Below are positions 38,342-47,732 of a stretch of DNA of 53,253 nucleotides, in pieces. Every line of letters begins with the position of its first letter. Positions within the stretch are counted from its first letter, which is position 1. Under the pieces are notes generated by a model. The model saw only the letters and a list, made by a program, of their open reading frames with translations, was not told where the DNA came from and ran no database searches. This DNA is from Paludibacteraceae bacterium (GTDB taxonomy: Bacteria; Bacteroidota; Bacteroidia; Bacteroidales; Paludibacteraceae): positions 1 through 53,253 of the forward strand of contig JAFSJN010000008.1 of NCBI GenBank assembly GCA_017439235.1, written 5' to 3'. Both the position numbers and the translations under genes were made by a program.

Positions 38342-41300
38342 ATGAAACGACTATTTTTATTTACTCTTTCCGCCTTGTGCCTGACTGCGTTGATGCAGGC
38401 CGGACAGATTCGCGTCCTTAGCGACCGCTATGTGGCTGACGGTTGGCATGCACGCATGATGGGACCCTCTACCGTGATGTATTCGACGGTCGAGAATGCA
38501 GATTACTTGCCTTCTGAGGCCGAGTCTGCTACCTACGCTTGCGAGGATGAAGAACTGCGACTCTGTCTGTATCAAGATGGCCACAAACGCATCCTTGCGC
38601 CGGCCGGAACCGAAGTCAACTATGTATGGGTAAGTCTTTCTCCCGATGGTAAGCGCATCCTGTACAACACCAAGTTCGGTACCGCTATTTGCGACCTGCA
38701 GGGACGCGAGTTGGTCAATTTCGGACGTCTGGACGCTCCTGTATGGTACGGCAATGACTATGTAGTCGGTATGCGCGACGAGGATGACAGTCACAACTAT
38801 ACTTCTTCCTGTATCGTCATAGCGGCTGCGGACGGCTCTATGCAGCAGGACTTGACTGCCCCTGCGGAGTTTGGTATGTATCCGTCGGTACTGCCCGAGT
38901 ATGGCCAGATAGCGTATAATACTTTGGATGGTCAGATTCGTCTGCTGCAACTCAATCTCAGTGAGCAGCCCGTGGATATGAATATTGCTCCGAAGGCCAT
39001 CTTAGCGCAGGAACGGCAGATTCAGCGTGCGCCGTCTTATGCTGCCGCTAAGGCTGCCATAGGCAATATGAAGCCCGCGGATGTTCGCATTTATATCAAT
39101 CCCGGTCACGGCGGACACGACTCGGATGACCGTAATATCACTATCTATCCCTTCAAACAAGGCGACCCCAACGGCTTCTGGGAGTCGAACTCCAACCTCG
39201 ATAAGGGTCTCAAACTCAATGAATGGCTGAAGGCCTTGGGCTTTCAGACTAAGATGTCGCGTGTTACAAATACCACGGCTGACGACCGCGCGCTGTCTGC
39301 TATTGTAGCCGAGGCCAATGCGTATCGCTCCAACTTCATGCTCTCTATCCACTCCAATGCCGGTGGAACATCCAATATGGTGCTCATGCTCTATGCCGGT
39401 AAGGATGAGAACGATACACATTCTTATATTGACGTCAAGGATCCAACTACGGAGAAGCACTCCCGCGATATCTCTACTATGATAGGTAACTACCTGTACG
39501 AGAATAAGATTACTACCTGGGCTACGGCTCCGCGTATCGTAGGTGATAAGACCTTTGGTCGTACGGCAATGGGGTGGAGCAACGGCTACGGCGTATTGCG
39601 TAACCTGACGGTCCCTGGTGTTATCTCTGAGGGCTGTATGCACGACTATATTCCGGAGACCTACCGCTTGATGAATATGGACTATAAGTATAAAGAGTCC
39701 TGGTATTTCATGCGCGTGTTCTGCGAATACTTCTGCGGCATCAAGCAAACCACCGGTGTTATCGCCGGTCAGGTCCGTGACCAATTCAATAAGCAGGAGT
39801 TCCCGGTCTTCAACAAGATTAAGAACTCCCGCGACCAATACTTGGCTTTGGACCGCGCTACTGTTCGTCTGCTGCGCAACAACGTGGAAATCGGTTCGTA
39901 TGTTACCGATACTTTGTACAATGGTGTCTTCTTCTTCTGGAATCTCGAGCCCGGCCAGTATACCCTGCGCGCTGATGTCGACCATTATTATGTAATGGAT
40001 ACCGTTGTTGAGGTCGTGGCTAACGAGATGACCTATCAGGATATGTTCTTGCAGAAGAAACGCGAGAATCGTCCTGAGGTGCTTAGTTACAGCCCGCATG
40101 TAGCTTCTATCACGGATAGCGTCAATGTGGCGGAGCCTATTATTCTCAACTTCAACTACGATATGTGGGAGGAGCCGACTCGCGCTGCCTTCTCTATCGT
40201 GCCCGCAGTAGAAGGTACGCTCACCTTCACCAATTCGCAGCGCACCTTGACTTTTACGCCAAAGACCGTCTATGAGCCGGGTACGGAATATACGGTAACT
40301 TTGGCTAAGACGGCTGCTCACCCGGATACCCACTATCCCAATACTCTGGCTGAGGACTTCGTCTTCCGTTTCCGCACCAAGAATCGTCCTAACCTTTCGG
40401 TCAAGCTGACTTATCCGGCTGACGGCGAGACGGGTATTGCCCTCAAGCCCAGTATCTACATGCTCTTTGATGAGAAACTGAGTTCTGCTTCTACCTATAA
40501 ACTCTTTACCGTCAAGGATGACGGCACCTTCTCCTTCACGCCCGCGTCACGTACGTTTAAGAAGAATAGTGTCGAGTCGCCTTACGGTTCGGCTTCCTTT
40601 GACGTCTCTACCGAACTGCAACCCAATACCCGCTATACGGTAGTTATCGATGCAACGGTTAAGGATACCGACAACATCATGCTCATGAAACCGTATACGT
40701 TCTCCTTTACTACCGGTGACGCTACCGTAGAGAAAGAGGGCGAGGTCATCAATAGCATGGATGCTGTCGCTTTCGAGATTGATGCGGATAAAACCAACGG
40801 CTTGGAGGACAAGACGCTCTCTACCGGTGGTACGTCTATCCGTACCGAAGGTCAGACCTGCAACTCTATCAGTTATAAGTTCTCTAAGAACGAGCCGGAC
40901 GCTATCTGCTTCCTCAAACCTCTGGATTTGACGCAAATCTTCCGTTCTGTGGACAAGTTTATCATCGATGTCTATGGCGACTTCTCAATGAATGAGCTCT
41001 ATGCCGAGTTCTCTACCGAAGGAGATATCCATCGTTATAAAGTCTGCACTCTTGACTTTATCGGATGGCGTTACTGCGTTATCGACCTGCAGGAGACCGA
41101 CTTGCCGACCGGCGTCGAGTTCAACTTCACGGGCTTGGTACTCATGAAAACGCAGCAACAGCCTATCTTGTGCAACTCGGGCAAGTTCTATCTGGACCGT
41201 CTGGCACGTGTGCAAGGCGAATGGACTGCGCTGCCTGTTGTGGAGGCCAATGCGGATGCTACTGGTAAACATATCGTGGATGGTCACTTGTTGATTACTA

Positions 41301-41347
41301 CTCCTAATAAGAACACATATGACGCTAAAGGCGCTATGTTGAAATAA
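38342..41347 (+). CDS. Secreted N-acetylmuramoyl-L-alanine amidase (Amidase_3) with SbsA-type Ig domains
   Basis: The signal peptide ends MQA-GQI. Residues about 25-215 look like a TolB/WD40-type partial propeller (LSPDGKRILYNTKF). The amidase domain (about 248-465) shows the zinc ligands His256 (NPGHGGHD), Glu281 (WESNSN) and His337 (SIHSNAGG) and the catalytic Glu430 (SEGCMHDY). A carboxypeptidase-like Ig domain (LEPGQYTLRADV) and two SbsA/Big_5-type Ig domains (about 575-800) follow, then a C-terminal sandwich and the shared tail, here the most divergent copy (KHIVDGHLLITTPNK). It would release stem peptides from MurNAc, yielding sugars for the kinase-MurQ route. Confidence 0.93.
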   Translation: MKRLFLFTLSALCLTALMQAGQIRVLSDRYVADGWHARMMGPSTVMYSTVENADYLPSEAESATYACEDEELRLCLYQDGHKRILAPAGTEVNYVWVSLSPDGKRILYNTKFGTAICDLQGRELVNFGRLDAPVWYGNDYVVGMRDEDDSHNYTSSCIVIAAADGSMQQDLTAPAEFGMYPSVLPEYGQIAYNTLDGQIRLLQLNLSEQPVDMNIAPKAILAQERQIQRAPSYAAAKAAIGNMKPADVRIYINPGHGGHDSDDRNITIYPFKQGDPNGFWESNSNLDKGLKLNEWLKALGFQTKMSRVTNTTADDRALSAIVAEANAYRSNFMLSIHSNAGGTSNMVLMLYAGKDENDTHSYIDVKDPTTEKHSRDISTMIGNYLYENKITTWATAPRIVGDKTFGRTAMGWSNGYGVLRNLTVPGVISEGCMHDYIPETYRLMNMDYKYKESWYFMRVFCEYFCGIKQTTGVIAGQVRDQFNKQEFPVFNKIKNSRDQYLALDRATVRLLRNNVEIGSYVTDTLYNGVFFFWNLEPGQYTLRADVDHYYVMDTVVEVVANEMTYQDMFLQKKRENRPEVLSYSPHVASITDSVNVAEPIILNFNYDMWEEPTRAAFSIVPAVEGTLTFTNSQRTLTFTPKTVYEPGTEYTVTLAKTAAHPDTHYPNTLAEDFVFRFRTKNRPNLSVKLTYPADGETGIALKPSIYMLFDEKLSSASTYKLFTVKDDGTFSFTPASRTFKKNSVESPYGSASFDVSTELQPNTRYTVVIDATVKDTDNIMLMKPYTFSFTTGDATVEKEGEVINSMDAVAFEIDADKTNGLEDKTLSTGGTSIRTEGQTCNSISYKFSKNEPDAICFLKPLDLTQIFRSVDKFIIDVYGDFSMNELYAEFSTEGDIHRYKVCTLDFIGWRYCVIDLQETDLPTGVEFNFTGLVLMKTQQQPILCNSGKFYLDRLARVQGEWTALPVVEANADATGKHIVDGHLLITTPNKNTYDAKGAMLK

Positions 41348-41355
41348 ACATATTT

Positions 41356-41393
41356 ATTAACCCAATTTTTTAATTAACCTTATTTATTAACCC
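41356..41393 (+). repeat. Triple ATTAACC leader repeat
   Basis: ATTAACCC at 41356-41363, ATTAACC at 41373-41379 and ATTAACCC at 41386-41393 lie in the 62-base leader of the giant gene. The outer two are embedded in identical 13-base copies of TATTTATTAACCC. Confidence 0.6.
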
Positions 41394-41409
41394 CAAAAAC
41401 AAAATCATT

Positions 41410-44400
41410 ATGAAGAAATTCTCATTTCTTTTCGCAGTTCTCTTTGCTGCAATGACAATGTTTGCCGGCTCGTACACCATCGAGTTTAAGGATGGTGGAA
41501 ATAGTTCGGATTCGAATACTGGTCTTACCAGTACGAACATCTCGGACTATGTGGCTAGCGGTGCAGAAAACCTTTCTGCTATTGCTGCTTCCGGCAAGGT
41601 GTACAATGCTGCTACCGGCTATGGACTGAAGTTCGGTAACTCGTCCAACTCCGGTTCGGTGACATTGACATTAGCCAAGGCTATTAAGCCGACCTCTATT
41701 GTCATGTCTGCCTCTCAGTATGGCAATACGGAAGGATCCGGTATGCTCCAGGATTCGACTGTTGACATGACCGGTGGTGGCGGTAAAGGTAAATTTGTGG
41801 ATTACACAATGACCTATGACGGCAACACTGAGGTAACCACTATTACGGTGGGTACTAAAGCAAAGCGTGGCTATGTCAAGTCCGTAACAGTTAACTTCGA
41901 GGGCGAAGGACCTGCTCCTATTGTAGCTCCCTATTGCGCTACCGAGGTTGGTCATCTCTTCTTGGAGACCCCCGACGTGAACTCGTACGTTCTCTTGTCG
42001 ATTGGTGCGCTGGATGGAAAGACCATCGTTCGCATTGACCAAGATGCGGCTAAGAACACCGCTATGTTTGACTTTCTCTTGGTCAACTATGCAGGTGGCT
42101 CTGCTACTACCGGTGCTGACGTTGCGGAAGGTGGTGATAACAAAATCGCTGTTGCTTTCGACACGCCGACTGCTGTTAACGACTCTATCACTTTGGAGAT
42201 CCTGTGGTCGACTGTTAACTGGGATGACCGTTGGATGGTTCAGAACGTTAAAGTGCCCGCTAAAGCTGCTTGCGCTTCGGCTGTAGTTCCTTTGGAAGTA
42301 ATTAACTGCGCTCAAGCTAACGGCCTGGCTAAAGACGCAAAGGCTGAACTGAACACGGTGACTGTTGCTTATGTAAATGGTGCTTATGTCTATGTTCAGG
42401 ATGCTTCCGGAATGGCATTGGTTTATCGTACTGGTCTCGGTTTGAAGGCTGGTGACGTCGTTTCCGGTATGGAAGTGAAGGGTGCTCCCTACAACAACCT
42501 GCCCGAAGTAATTCCGACCAACACTCCTTCTGATTGGACCATCGTTGAAGGTGCTGCGCCTGAGTTCGCTACAGCAACTGCTGCTCCTGTAGCTGCTGAC
42601 GTAAACAAAGTCATGGTTTGGGAAAATGTCGCTATCGAAGGTGCATTCGAAGGTACAAAAACAACCATTAAAGGCGCCTTTGGTGAGGATTCGATTGCGT
42701 TCTACAACCAATTCCAACTCTCGCAGACTTTTGAAGCCGGTAAGGCTTACAATATTGTAGGTGCTGTTGCTATTTACAAAGAGAATGTACAAGTTTACTT
42801 CATCTCTGCTGAAGAGTATGTTATTCCCGCTGCACAACGTATCTTGGCTTATGGCCTGAACGTAGCTCCTGCTACCGGCAAGTATATCTTCGAGTTCTAT
42901 GCTAACATGGCAGCTGCTGAGGCTAATCTCGTATTCTACAAGGCCGGCGTTCTTGCCGGTCGTGTAAGCGCCGGTAACGTTGTTGCCGGTAAGAACACCG
43001 TTGAGGTGGCTGTAGAAGACCTGCCCGGTGCTGAAGGCGACGAGATGACTTGGGCTGTTGAAGTTAAAGCTGCTCCTGTTGTTGAGTTGACCGAGTTCAC
43101 GGACGCTACAAGAGGTATCTACGATTTCTATCTCCCGCAGGGTATTGCAGTAAACAACTGCACCGAGTCTGCATTCTTCGGCAATATGTACCTCACCGAG
43201 ATTGATGGTGCTTCTGATGGTGGTACCGATCGTACCAAGACTCAAAAGGGTGGTATTTTCGGTTACGACCTATTGCTAAACGAACTCAATCCTACCAACC
43301 AAGGTTGGCTGCCTGAGGGCATGACTGCCGGTACGAATCGTCAAGATATGAAACGTATCACGGTAGATAATAAGGATGGTATGATTTATTTCAATAGTCG
43401 TACTGCTATCTACAAGATCAATCCTGCTGATATGACTACTTGGACCAATATCTTGGCTGGTGCCGAAGGTATTACTCAAGTCAATGCTTGCTATGCAGAG
43501 AATGGAGTAGTTTACTTCATGGATAATGCCAATACTACTAACGGTGGTGGTACACTCAAGAAGATGGCTGCTGACGGTACGATTTCTACTATTGTACAAT
43601 CCGCTTTGTGGGGCGTTCAAGATAATGGTATCTGTGGTGATGGTCGTGGTGGCCTTTGGGTTGCTCAACACCGTTGGAATGCTGATGCTTATTCTATCCT
43701 GACCCACGTAACGGCTGCCGGCGTTATTGACTACGTAGTTGACAAGAACGCAAGCGCTGAAGTTAAAGCTCTCTTCCCGCAAAACAACAATGCTTCGTAT
43801 CGCGGACAAGTAGCTTATAACGCTAAAGAGAACCTCCTCGCCTTCGGTGGCAACAAGGTGGCTACTGTCTTCAAAGTTACTTACGACGCTGAAACGGGTG
43901 CTCCCGCTCTCGAGCGTTGGATCCAGACCGGTGCTATCGGTGGCAACATCGACGGTTTGTCGTTCGACTATGCTGGTAACTTGTATGTATTGAGCGCTTC
44001 TGTTGAGCGTATGTATGCTTATGGCGTACCCGTAGAGGCTAACGAAGTTATCGTTCCCGCTCAGGTAGCTCAAGTAGTTACCAAGGCTGCTCCCGCACCC
44101 GCTGCATTCAATGTTAAGTGGGACCTCGACGGTGGTCAATTGGTATTTGCTGACAAGGCTGACATGTTCGCTCAATTCATGCTCGACAATGGTGTTACCG
44201 ATGCTATGACTCTGGCTGAGTACAAGGCTCTCGATGAGCCTCTGGCTGCTCCCAGCGGTATCTGCGTGAAACTGTTGACCTGCAAGGCTATGGTGGATAT
44301 GCCCGAGAAGTGGGGTTGGCTCAAGACTTATATCCAAGAGTTCTCCGCTACTCAAGAGGGTGCTTCTGCTTTGGATGACAACTGCACCAGTGCTGCTTGG

Positions 44401-47400
44401 CGTTATGCTGCTGCTGCCTTCTTCACGGAAGGACAACGCACCGGCTGGCCCAAGTCGGCTAACTTCGCTGAGGCTGGTCAGGTTGCAGCTTACTCGCCTG
44501 CTATGAACGCTGCCGGTTACTACTATGAGTTGCCCGCAACGATGACTGCTGAGTCGGCTATGCCTATCGTGGTTAAGGCTGACCATGAGTTCCTTGGCTG
44601 GTTCAATGGCGCTGAAAAGGTTGAGAAAGTCATGGCTGACTGCTCGCTGAAAGCTAACTGGAACCGCTTGGTTTACAAGGTAGAGTTTGTTGCTCCGTTC
44701 GCATTCCCGAACCCGATGTATGCTGCCGATAAGGACGCTATGTACAAGAACCTCAACGAGGATTACAACACCTTCTACAACCAGACCTCTGACTGGGGTG
44801 TTCTCTCTACCTTCACGGCTGTTACCGATGGTATGCCTACTAAGGGCGCTCAATTCGACCTCACTTTCTTCGCCAACGAGGATATGAAGGCTAAATGGGG
44901 CTGGTTGCTTGACTACTGCGATACCATTACCGCTCGTCAATCTACTACCGAGGCTCCTCTGACCATGCCGAGCACCAACGCTTCGTTCATGCGTTATAGC
45001 GTTAACGCCTTCTTCATGAATACCCAACGCACCGGTTGGCCCAAGTCGGCTGACTTTGCGCTCTGCGGTATCGATACCGAAGAATGGAAATCATTCTGGG
45101 GCTATTCGTACACTCTGCCGGAGGTTATCACCGAAGAGTACACGCTGCCCAAGATGTATCGTAAGAACTACGAATACGGCGGCTGGTTCACCGATGCTGA
45201 ATACACCAACGCTATCACGAAGGTTGGCCCGAAGGACAACTTGACCGTATATGCTAAGATGACTCCGACGGCTACAGCTCTGTTGAGCATCACTCTCAAT
45301 AAGCAAGACACCGTTGACCTCGTAATGCCTGCTACCGATCAACTCGTAGTAACCTACAATCCTGAGAATGCTGCTAATAAGAACGTTACTTGGTACACCG
45401 AGAACGAGGCTATCGCAACCGTTGTTGACGGTCTCGTAACTCCCGTTATGCCGGGCATCGTTAAGATTACCGTTATCTCTGAGGAGAGCGCTCTCGAGGC
45501 TTCTGTAGTTTATCGCATTACCGCTGCTGCCGGTGCTGTTACCGGCGTTACCCTGAACGAGGCTTCAATGACTCTCGAGTTGGGCGCTGTGGCTAAGCTG
45601 ATTGCTACCGTTGCTCCGGAAGATGCTACTAACAAGGCTGTTACATGGGAAAGCAGCAGCAAGGCTGTTTCTGTTGACCAAGAAGGTAATATCAAGGCTG
45701 ACACCGTTGGTGTTGCTACTATTACCGTTACTACCGTAGATGGCGGCTATACCGCTACCTGCAAGGTAACCGTACCCGAACCGTTCTACAAGGCTATCAA
45801 TGTAGAGAAAGTTTGGGAGCTCGCTATCCCGACTACCTTGGCTGATATCGGCGACTGCCGTAACGGTATGGGCTGGAATGGTAAGTTCTATGTAACCGAC
45901 AAGAAAGCTCAGAAAGTTCGCGTATTCACCAAAGACGGTGAGGATGCTAACGCCGCTATCGAATTCAATGCTGCTGCCGATTCGCTCAAGATTGGTACAG
46001 GTATCGCTATTGATGATGCCGGTAATATCGCTGTTGGAACCAACTTCCCGAATAGCGTAACCGGTCTCTATATCATCAAGAATGGTACTACCACTCCTGT
46101 TTATATCGACCTCACGGGTGCTAACGCTCTGCCGCAGAACGGACGTTGCGACCAGATTACTGCCTTTGGTGACTTCTTCTCCGAGGCCGGTGGTATGGTA
46201 GCTTACTATACCAGTGGTGCTACGCAAATCCAGTATGCTAAGATTGCTAACGGTGCTTTGGTAGAGGTTAAGGCTATCAACGCTGCTGTTACTAAGGGTG
46301 CTTCGCCCTCGCAAGTTTATGCTCTCAATGCCGATATGACCTTCGTTTCGCACGCTCGTGGTTCGGCTATGCAGAAATACAATGGTACAGAGGTTGTTAC
46401 TCTCAGCCTCAAGAACGTGGTGAATAATGACCTCGGTGCTGCCTTCTTCCAAGTTGCCGGTCAAAACCTGGCTGCTTATAAGGTTGGTACTGTTCACAGC
46501 TCTGAGTTCTCGATTCGTAACCTCGACGCTGAGCAATTCTTGGTAGACAAGGACGGTAACTCCGTATTCTACTTCGTAGACAATAAGGCTGCCTCCAACA
46601 ACTCGTACGCTAACTTCTCTAAGGTAGAGAAGATCAACGACTACGCTTCGTATCTGTACGTATTCACATCGGGTAAGGGTGCTGCTATGTACAAGGTTTA
46701 CAAAGACGTAGCTGTTACCGGCGTTGCTCTTGATAAGACCGAGGCTACTCTCAATGCTCTTGAGACCCTGCAACTGACTGCTACCGTTGCTCCGGCTGAG
46801 GCTACTGTAAAAGACGTAACGTGGGGTTCTTCTGATGAGAACGTAGCTACCGTTGACGAGAATGGTTTGGTTACCGCTGTTGCTGCCGGTAATGCTACTA
46901 TCACGGTTACTACCGTTGAAGGTGGCTACACCGCTACTTGCGCACTGACCGTTAGTGCTGTTACTTACTATCGCTTGACCGATGCTAAGCAACTCGTAGA
47001 TGGCGCTAAGATGATCATCGTTGGTGGTGACTCCGTAACGATGGGTGACAAGCAGAACAATAACTTCAAGGCTAATGCTCCTGTAGTGGTAGCCAACAAC
47101 GCTATTGCTTCCTTGCCCACCAACGCTACTGTTATCACACTTGGTAAGGTGGCTAAGGGTTACACGATGTACACTTCTTACGGTTACCTCGTAGCTGGTA
47201 CTTCCAACTCCAACTACCTCAAGACCGTGGAGACCATCCCGACAGATAACGATTTGGCTTACTGGACCATCACGGTTAATCCTGCAGCTACCGTTATCGT
47301 CAATGTTGATACCAACTCGAAACGTAATACCATCCGTTACAATACTGGCAGCGCAATCATCTCTGCTTATGCAACGGGTCAGGAGGATGTTCAAATCTTC

Positions 47401-47541
47401 ATTGACAACAATGGTTCTACTACCGGTTGGGAGAATATCAACGACGAGAACATCAGCGTAACGAAGTTCATCCGCAACAACCAACTCTACATCCTCCGCG
47501 ATGGCGTTCTCTACAACGCTCAGGGTGCTGTAGTACGTTAA
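41410..47541 (+). CDS. Second giant modular secreted surface protein (2043 aa)
   Basis: The signal peptide ends MFA-GSY. By eye the order is: an N-terminal beta-sandwich (20-165); sandwich and OB-like region (170-475); a sandwich-propeller (about 476-890) with LPQGIAVNN...FFGNMYLT and DGRGGLWVAQ; two InlB-type repeats with inserts containing QRTGWPKSANF and QRTGWPKSADF (893-1280); two Big2-type domains (1285-1455); a propeller-like region (1460-1760); another Big2 (1767-1850); a C-terminal sandwich; and the shared tail (VTKFIRNNQLYILRDG and on). It has exactly the same length as the protein at 1300, with which it shares modules in a different order. Strong codon bias (GCT, GGT, GTT) suggests abundant expression. 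It has no catalytic motif; a surface-layer, adhesin or glycan-binding role is inferred. Confidence 0.9.
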   Translation: MKKFSFLFAVLFAAMTMFAGSYTIEFKDGGNSSDSNTGLTSTNISDYVASGAENLSAIAASGKVYNAATGYGLKFGNSSNSGSVTLTLAKAIKPTSIVMSASQYGNTEGSGMLQDSTVDMTGGGGKGKFVDYTMTYDGNTEVTTITVGTKAKRGYVKSVTVNFEGEGPAPIVAPYCATEVGHLFLETPDVNSYVLLSIGALDGKTIVRIDQDAAKNTAMFDFLLVNYAGGSATTGADVAEGGDNKIAVAFDTPTAVNDSITLEILWSTVNWDDRWMVQNVKVPAKAACASAVVPLEVINCAQANGLAKDAKAELNTVTVAYVNGAYVYVQDASGMALVYRTGLGLKAGDVVSGMEVKGAPYNNLPEVIPTNTPSDWTIVEGAAPEFATATAAPVAADVNKVMVWENVAIEGAFEGTKTTIKGAFGEDSIAFYNQFQLSQTFEAGKAYNIVGAVAIYKENVQVYFISAEEYVIPAAQRILAYGLNVAPATGKYIFEFYANMAAAEANLVFYKAGVLAGRVSAGNVVAGKNTVEVAVEDLPGAEGDEMTWAVEVKAAPVVELTEFTDATRGIYDFYLPQGIAVNNCTESAFFGNMYLTEIDGASDGGTDRTKTQKGGIFGYDLLLNELNPTNQGWLPEGMTAGTNRQDMKRITVDNKDGMIYFNSRTAIYKINPADMTTWTNILAGAEGITQVNACYAENGVVYFMDNANTTNGGGTLKKMAADGTISTIVQSALWGVQDNGICGDGRGGLWVAQHRWNADAYSILTHVTAAGVIDYVVDKNASAEVKALFPQNNNASYRGQVAYNAKENLLAFGGNKVATVFKVTYDAETGAPALERWIQTGAIGGNIDGLSFDYAGNLYVLSASVERMYAYGVPVEANEVIVPAQVAQVVTKAAPAPAAFNVKWDLDGGQLVFADKADMFAQFMLDNGVTDAMTLAEYKALDEPLAAPSGICVKLLTCKAMVDMPEKWGWLKTYIQEFSATQEGASALDDNCTSAAWRYAAAAFFTEGQRTGWPKSANFAEAGQVAAYSPAMNAAGYYYELPATMTAESAMPIVVKADHEFLGWFNGAEKVEKVMADCSLKANWNRLVYKVEFVAPFAFPNPMYAADKDAMYKNLNEDYNTFYNQTSDWGVLSTFTAVTDGMPTKGAQFDLTFFANEDMKAKWGWLLDYCDTITARQSTTEAPLTMPSTNASFMRYSVNAFFMNTQRTGWPKSADFALCGIDTEEWKSFWGYSYTLPEVITEEYTLPKMYRKNYEYGGWFTDAEYTNAITKVGPKDNLTVYAKMTPTATALLSITLNKQDTVDLVMPATDQLVVTYNPENAANKNVTWYTENEAIATVVDGLVTPVMPGIVKITVISEESALEASVVYRITAAAGAVTGVTLNEASMTLELGAVAKLIATVAPEDATNKAVTWESSSKAVSVDQEGNIKADTVGVATITVTTVDGGYTATCKVTVPEPFYKAINVEKVWELAIPTTLADIGDCRNGMGWNGKFYVTDKKAQKVRVFTKDGEDANAAIEFNAAADSLKIGTGIAIDDAGNIAVGTNFPNSVTGLYIIKNGTTTPVYIDLTGANALPQNGRCDQITAFGDFFSEAGGMVAYYTSGATQIQYAKIANGALVEVKAINAAVTKGASPSQVYALNADMTFVSHARGSAMQKYNGTEVVTLSLKNVVNNDLGAAFFQVAGQNLAAYKVGTVHSSEFSIRNLDAEQFLVDKDGNSVFYFVDNKAASNNSYANFSKVEKINDYASYLYVFTSGKGAAMYKVYKDVAVTGVALDKTEATLNALETLQLTATVAPAEATVKDVTWGSSDENVATVDENGLVTAVAAGNATITVTTVEGGYTATCALTVSAVTYYRLTDAKQLVDGAKMIIVGGDSVTMGDKQNNNFKANAPVVVANNAIASLPTNATVITLGKVAKGYTMYTSYGYLVAGTSNSNYLKTVETIPTDNDLAYWTITVNPAATVIVNVDTNSKRNTIRYNTGSAIISAYATGQEDVQIFIDNNGSTTGWENINDENISVTKFIRNNQLYILRDGVLYNAQGAVVR

Positions 47542-47586
47542 GTTGCTGAACAAATAGTTTGGTTCCATACCGAACAAATCCCAATT

Positions 47587-47621
47587 TGTGGGCCTTCCTT
47601 GCGGGAGGCCCGCATTTTTTT
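47587..47621 (+). terminator. Strong intrinsic terminator after the giant gene
   Basis: Stem GGGCCT/AGGCCC (47590-47595 with 47606-47611), extended by three outer pairs, followed by seven T. This is the clearest Rho-independent terminator in the window and ends the long plus-strand unit. Confidence 0.9.
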
Positions 47622-47669
47622 GTGAGGAAGGGATATTTTAACAAAAAATGCTTGCAAATCCTCTTTTTG

Positions 47670-47701
47670 TTTGTATATATCAAATATTTTTTGTACATTT
47701 G
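47670..47701 (+). promoter_or_regulatory. Promoter of the amylase-pectinesterase unit
   Basis: TTTG at 47670-47673, 20 bases, TACATTTG at 47694-47701. The -33 box extends as TTTGTATATATC. The leader before the ATG at 47733 contains the palindrome ATTATTAATAAT. Confidence 0.82.
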
Positions 47702-47732
47702 CACCCAAATTTGATTATTAATAATTATTACC

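Noticed and set aside
41671-47577. Long minus-strand frames of 524, 583 and 670 codons under the second giant gene
   Set aside because: Shadow frames of a highly codon-biased gene; translations are Ser/Val/Arg-rich without any motif.
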